Shown here in pieces: positions 17,568 to 20,190 of a stretch of DNA of 20,190 nt (within the stretch, counting starts at the first letter, position 1; each line of letters begins with the position of its first letter). The DNA is from Rhodocyclaceae bacterium. Lineage in GTDB: Bacteria; Pseudomonadota; Gammaproteobacteria; Burkholderiales; Rhodocyclaceae. The position numbers and the translations under genes were made by a program. The notes beneath the pieces were generated by a model that did not search any database, was not told the origin of the DNA, and was given only the letters and a program-made list of their open reading frames with translations. The stretch lies in contig PNJM01000010.1 of NCBI GenBank assembly GCA_013821865.1, forward strand, positions 1 to 20,190, written 5' to 3'.

Positions 17568-19304
17568 ATGCAGATCTTCCCGCGATGCGCTGGCGCCGCC
17601 CTGGTGGCCCTGCTGCTTCATGCCGCCGCCTGGGCGGACCTGCCTTCGCAACCCGAAGCCGCGAGCGGCTTTGTCCGTCAGCAGGAGGCGCACGGCCGTC
17701 TTTTCATGGCGGTGACCGCCAACCGTCACGCCACGGATGCAGCGGTGGAGATTCTCCACGCCGGCGGCACGGCGGCGGATGCGGTGATCGCCGCACAGCT
17801 CGTGCTGAACCTGGTCGAGCCGCAGTCCTCCGGGCTCGGCGGAGGCGGTTTCCTGCTCTATCACGACGCCAGGGAGGGCAGGTTGCGCGCCTACGACGGC
17901 CGCGAGACGGCGCCCGCGGCGGCGCGTCCGGATCGCTTCATCGGCGCTGACGGCAAGCCGCTGGCCTTTTACGATGCCGCCGTCGGCGGGCAGTCGGTGG
18001 GCGTGCCGGGACTGCCGGCGCTGATTGAGCTGGCCTATCGCAACCACGGGCGACTGCCGTGGCCGCGACTGTTTGCCCCGGCGATGCGCCTGGCGGTCGA
18101 GGGTTTCCCCATGTCTCCACGCCTGCACAAGCTGCTGCAGGAGGACCGTTTCCTGCGGGACGAACCGCGGGCCCGTGCCCTGTATTACCAGGAGGACGGC
18201 CGCCCCAAGCCCATCGGGACGAAGATCTTCAATCGCGATCTGGCCGCCACGCTGCTGCTGCTGGCGCATCAGGGCAGCAAGGGGTTTTACGAAGGCGCAA
18301 TTGCCCACGACATCGTCGCTGCGGTGCGCGGCCATGCGCGCAGGCCGGGCGATCTCAGCGAGGCGGATTTCGCCGCCTATCGCGCCGTTGAGCGCGAGCC
18401 GGTGTGCGGCGTGCGATTTTCCGCGCTTCGTGTGTGCGGCATACCGCCGCCCAGTTCGGGCGGCGTGGGTGTGCTGCAGATGCTTGCTTATGTCGGGGCC
18501 GGGGCTGTCGAGGTGCCGCTCTCGCCGTTCAGCGTGCACCGCTTCAGCGAAGCCGGGCGGCTCACCTATGCCGACCGCGGGCGCTATCTTGCCGATCCGG
18601 ATTTCGTGCGCGTGCCGGTGAAGGATCTGCTCGATCCGGCCTATCTCGCCAGAAGGGCGCAGTTGATCCGCGAGGAACGCAGCATGGGGCGGGCCCAGCC
18701 GGGCGAGTTGCCCGAGGCGCAAACGCTCGGCCAGAACGACGCGGCGGAACTGCCGTCGACGAGCCATCTCTCCATCGTCGATGGCGAGGGTAACGCGGCG
18801 GCGCTCACCAGTTCGATCGAGAATGCCTTCGGCAGCCGCATCATGGTGCGCGGCTTCCTGCTCAATAACCAGTTGACCGATTTCTCATTCCGCCCGGAAG
18901 AGAACGGGCTGCCGGTTGCCAACCGCATCGAGCCGGGCAAGCGCCCGCTCTCCTCGATGGCGCCGACCATGGTGTTCGATCGTGACGGCCGCATCGCCGG
19001 AATTGTCGGCTCGCCCGGTGGCAGCCAGATCATCAATTACGTGGCGCAGGCCCTGATGGCATTGTTCGTCTGGCAACTGCCGCCGGCCGAGGCGCTCGCG
19101 CTGCCGCACTTCGGCAGCCGCAACGGCCCAACCGAACTCGAGCGCGGCACGCCCGCCGAGGCCCTGAAGCCGGCGCTGGAAAAACTCGGCCACGAGGTCG
19201 TCTCGCACGACATGACGAGCGGCCTGCACGTCATCGTGCGCAAGGGCAGCGAGTGGATCGGCGCGGCGGATCCGCGCCGGGAAGGCGCCGCGCGGGGCGA
19301 GTGA
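17568..19304 (+). CDS. ggt: Gamma-glutamyltransferase (glutathione hydrolase), periplasmic
   Basis: Ggt (578 aa) cleaves the gamma-glutamyl bond of glutathione and transfers or hydrolyses the glutamyl group. A signal peptide covers about residues 1-24 (hydrophobic VALLLHAAAWA), so it acts in the periplasm. The precursor self-cleaves before the catalytic threonine, here T398 in LPSTSHLSIVDGEGNAAALTSSIENAFGS. Other family marks are GGTAADAVIAAQLVLNLVEPQSSGLGGGGF, PPPSSGG, and KRPLSSMAPTMV with SPGGSQII. ATG at 17568 follows GGGGTG at 17560-17565, a short Shine-Dalgarno. The frame is open from TTG 17544, but that codon is inside the terminator hairpin. The terminator so close upstream leaves no room for a normal separate promoter. 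Confidence 0.94.
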   Translation: MQIFPRCAGAALVALLLHAAAWADLPSQPEAASGFVRQQEAHGRLFMAVTANRHATDAAVEILHAGGTAADAVIAAQLVLNLVEPQSSGLGGGGFLLYHDAREGRLRAYDGRETAPAAARPDRFIGADGKPLAFYDAAVGGQSVGVPGLPALIELAYRNHGRLPWPRLFAPAMRLAVEGFPMSPRLHKLLQEDRFLRDEPRARALYYQEDGRPKPIGTKIFNRDLAATLLLLAHQGSKGFYEGAIAHDIVAAVRGHARRPGDLSEADFAAYRAVEREPVCGVRFSALRVCGIPPPSSGGVGVLQMLAYVGAGAVEVPLSPFSVHRFSEAGRLTYADRGRYLADPDFVRVPVKDLLDPAYLARRAQLIREERSMGRAQPGELPEAQTLGQNDAAELPSTSHLSIVDGEGNAAALTSSIENAFGSRIMVRGFLLNNQLTDFSFRPEENGLPVANRIEPGKRPLSSMAPTMVFDRDGRIAGIVGSPGGSQIINYVAQALMALFVWQLPPAEALALPHFGSRNGPTELERGTPAEALKPALEKLGHEVVSHDMTSGLHVIVRKGSEWIGAADPRREGAARGE

Positions 19305-19381
19305 CCCCGCGCGGCGAACAGAGTCAGCGGCCGAAGGTCGCCGTGAGGGACGCTTTGCCGAGTGTGTTCTGATTCAAAATT

Positions 19382-20188
19382 CTATTCCGCGCCACGCTTG
19401 GTGAAATCACGCGGCCGGAAACCGAGCAGCCACAGCGTGGCAAAATAGGTCGCGGCACCGCCTGTGACCACGGCGGCGAGGCGCAGCACGCGCATGCCGG
19501 CAGGTGCGCCGATCCAGGCTGATTCCGGCCCCGTGCCGAACCATAATATCGCCCCCATTGCCGCCAGCGCCACCAGCAGCTTGAGCAAGAAGGCTGTCCA
19601 GCCCGGCTGCGGCACATAGTCGCCGCGCCGGCGCAGGGCGCGCCAGAGCAGGGCCGCGTTGAGGCAGGAGGCGAGGCCGATGGACAGCGCCAGGCCGGCA
19701 TGCCTGAGCCAGAACACGAAAGCGAGGTTCATGAGTTGCGTCGCCACCAGCGTGACGAGGGCGATCCTGACCGGGGTGCGGATGTCCTGCCTGGCGTAGA
19801 AGCCCGGCGCCAGCACCTTGACGAGGATGAGGCCGGTGAGCCCCACGCTGTAGGCGACCAGGGCTTCACGCGTTTTCAAAACATCTTCGGCCTGGAAGGC
19901 GCCGTAGTTGAACAGCGTGGCGAGCAGCGGCACGGCAAGCAGCGCCAGCGCCAGCGCGGCGGGCAGGGTGAGCAGGAAGGTCAGCCGCAGGCCCCAGTCG
20001 AGCAGGCCGGAGAATTCCTTGCCGTTGCCGTCGGCGTGGTGTCGGGCGAGGCTGGGCAGGAGGATGGTGCCGAGCGCCACGCCGAGCAGGCCGGCGGGAA
20101 ACTCCATCAGGCGGTCGGCATAGTACAGCCAGGACACGCTGCCGCTGGGCAGGAAGGAGGCGAAGATGGTGTTGATGAGCAGGCTGAT
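19382..20188 (-). CDS. murJ: Lipid II flippase MurJ, C-terminal part (5' end outside window)
   Basis: MurJ (MviN) flips the peptidoglycan precursor lipid II across the inner membrane. The frame is open from the right edge of the window and ends in TAG at 19382, giving 268 residues, about the C-terminal half of a roughly 510-aa protein. The motif [31 protein letters not shown] is diagnostic of MurJ, as is [20 protein letters not shown]. At least six hydrophobic helices follow in the usual C-terminal arrangement. It converges with ggt across 77 bp in which I see no clear terminator. Confidence 0.95.
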   Translation of the reverse strand: MSLLINTIFASFLPSGSVSWLYYADRLMEFPAGLLGVALGTILLPSLARHHADGNGKEFSGLLDWGLRLTFLLTLPAALALALLAVPLLATLFNYGAFQAEDVLKTREALVAYSVGLTGLILVKVLAPGFYARQDIRTPVRIALVTLVATQLMNLAFVFWLRHAGLALSIGLASCLNAALLWRALRRRGDYVPQPGWTAFLLKLLVALAAMGAILWFGTGPESAWIGAPAGMRVLRLAAVVTGGAATYFATLWLLGFRPRDFTKRGAE

Positions 20189-20190
20189 CT

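Overview
The window is about 20 kb of GC-rich chromosomal DNA with short gaps, gammaproteobacterial/betaproteobacterial-type housekeeping genes and a Gram-negative envelope gene set (lpxK, kdsB, exbBD, murJ, and aceK at the left edge). The gene order exbB-exbD-lpxK-Trm112-kdsB-adk, together with a PPi-dependent phosphofructokinase next to a membrane pyrophosphatase, best fits a betaproteobacterium, probably a Rhodocyclales-like facultative anaerobe. That assignment is inference from gene content. I see no phage, IS, CRISPR, tRNA or rRNA.

Left part (1-2917, + strand): the C-terminal part of isocitrate dehydrogenase kinase/phosphatase (aceK), a 23S rRNA pseudouridine synthase (rluE), a 76-aa secreted Ala/Lys-rich protein closed by an intrinsic terminator, and a secreted DUF192 protein.

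Redox and metal part (2924-8424): a leftward operon rubrerythrin > rubredoxin (56 aa) > rubredoxin reductase, which together make an NAD(P)H-driven peroxide-reducing chain. Divergent from it is an OxyR whose peroxide-sensing cysteines fall exactly at positions 199 and 208. The two units share a 134-bp AT-rich promoter region with a long dyad. Next comes a ModE-HTH/periplasmic-binding-domain regulator divergent from a tungstate-binding protein (tupA) that has no permease or ATPase gene beside it, and then an iron superoxide dismutase (sodB) on the - strand with its own promoter and terminator.

Middle (8505-13997): xseA on the - strand; a 321-bp gap holding a near-perfect inverted pair of consensus DnaA boxes; then a + strand run of exbB, exbD, lpxK, a Trm112-like zinc protein, kdsB and adk. 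An intrinsic terminator lies between exbD and lpxK.

Right part (14069-20190): a pyrophosphate-dependent phosphofructokinase (pfp) followed by an H+-translocating, K+-independent type pyrophosphatase (hppA). Together they suggest glycolysis/gluconeogenesis coupled to pyrophosphate and the proton gradient. A strong UUCG-loop terminator ends hppA only a few bases before a secreted gamma-glutamyltransferase (ggt). The window closes with the C-terminal part of the lipid II flippase murJ on the - strand.

Most of the window is ordinary core genome. The parts most worth a second look are the OxyR/rubrerythrin module and its shared promoter, the orphan tungstate-binding protein with its fused regulator, the DnaA-box pair, and the pfp-hppA unit. 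All statements rest on reading the sequence and on recalled family features; no database search was run.
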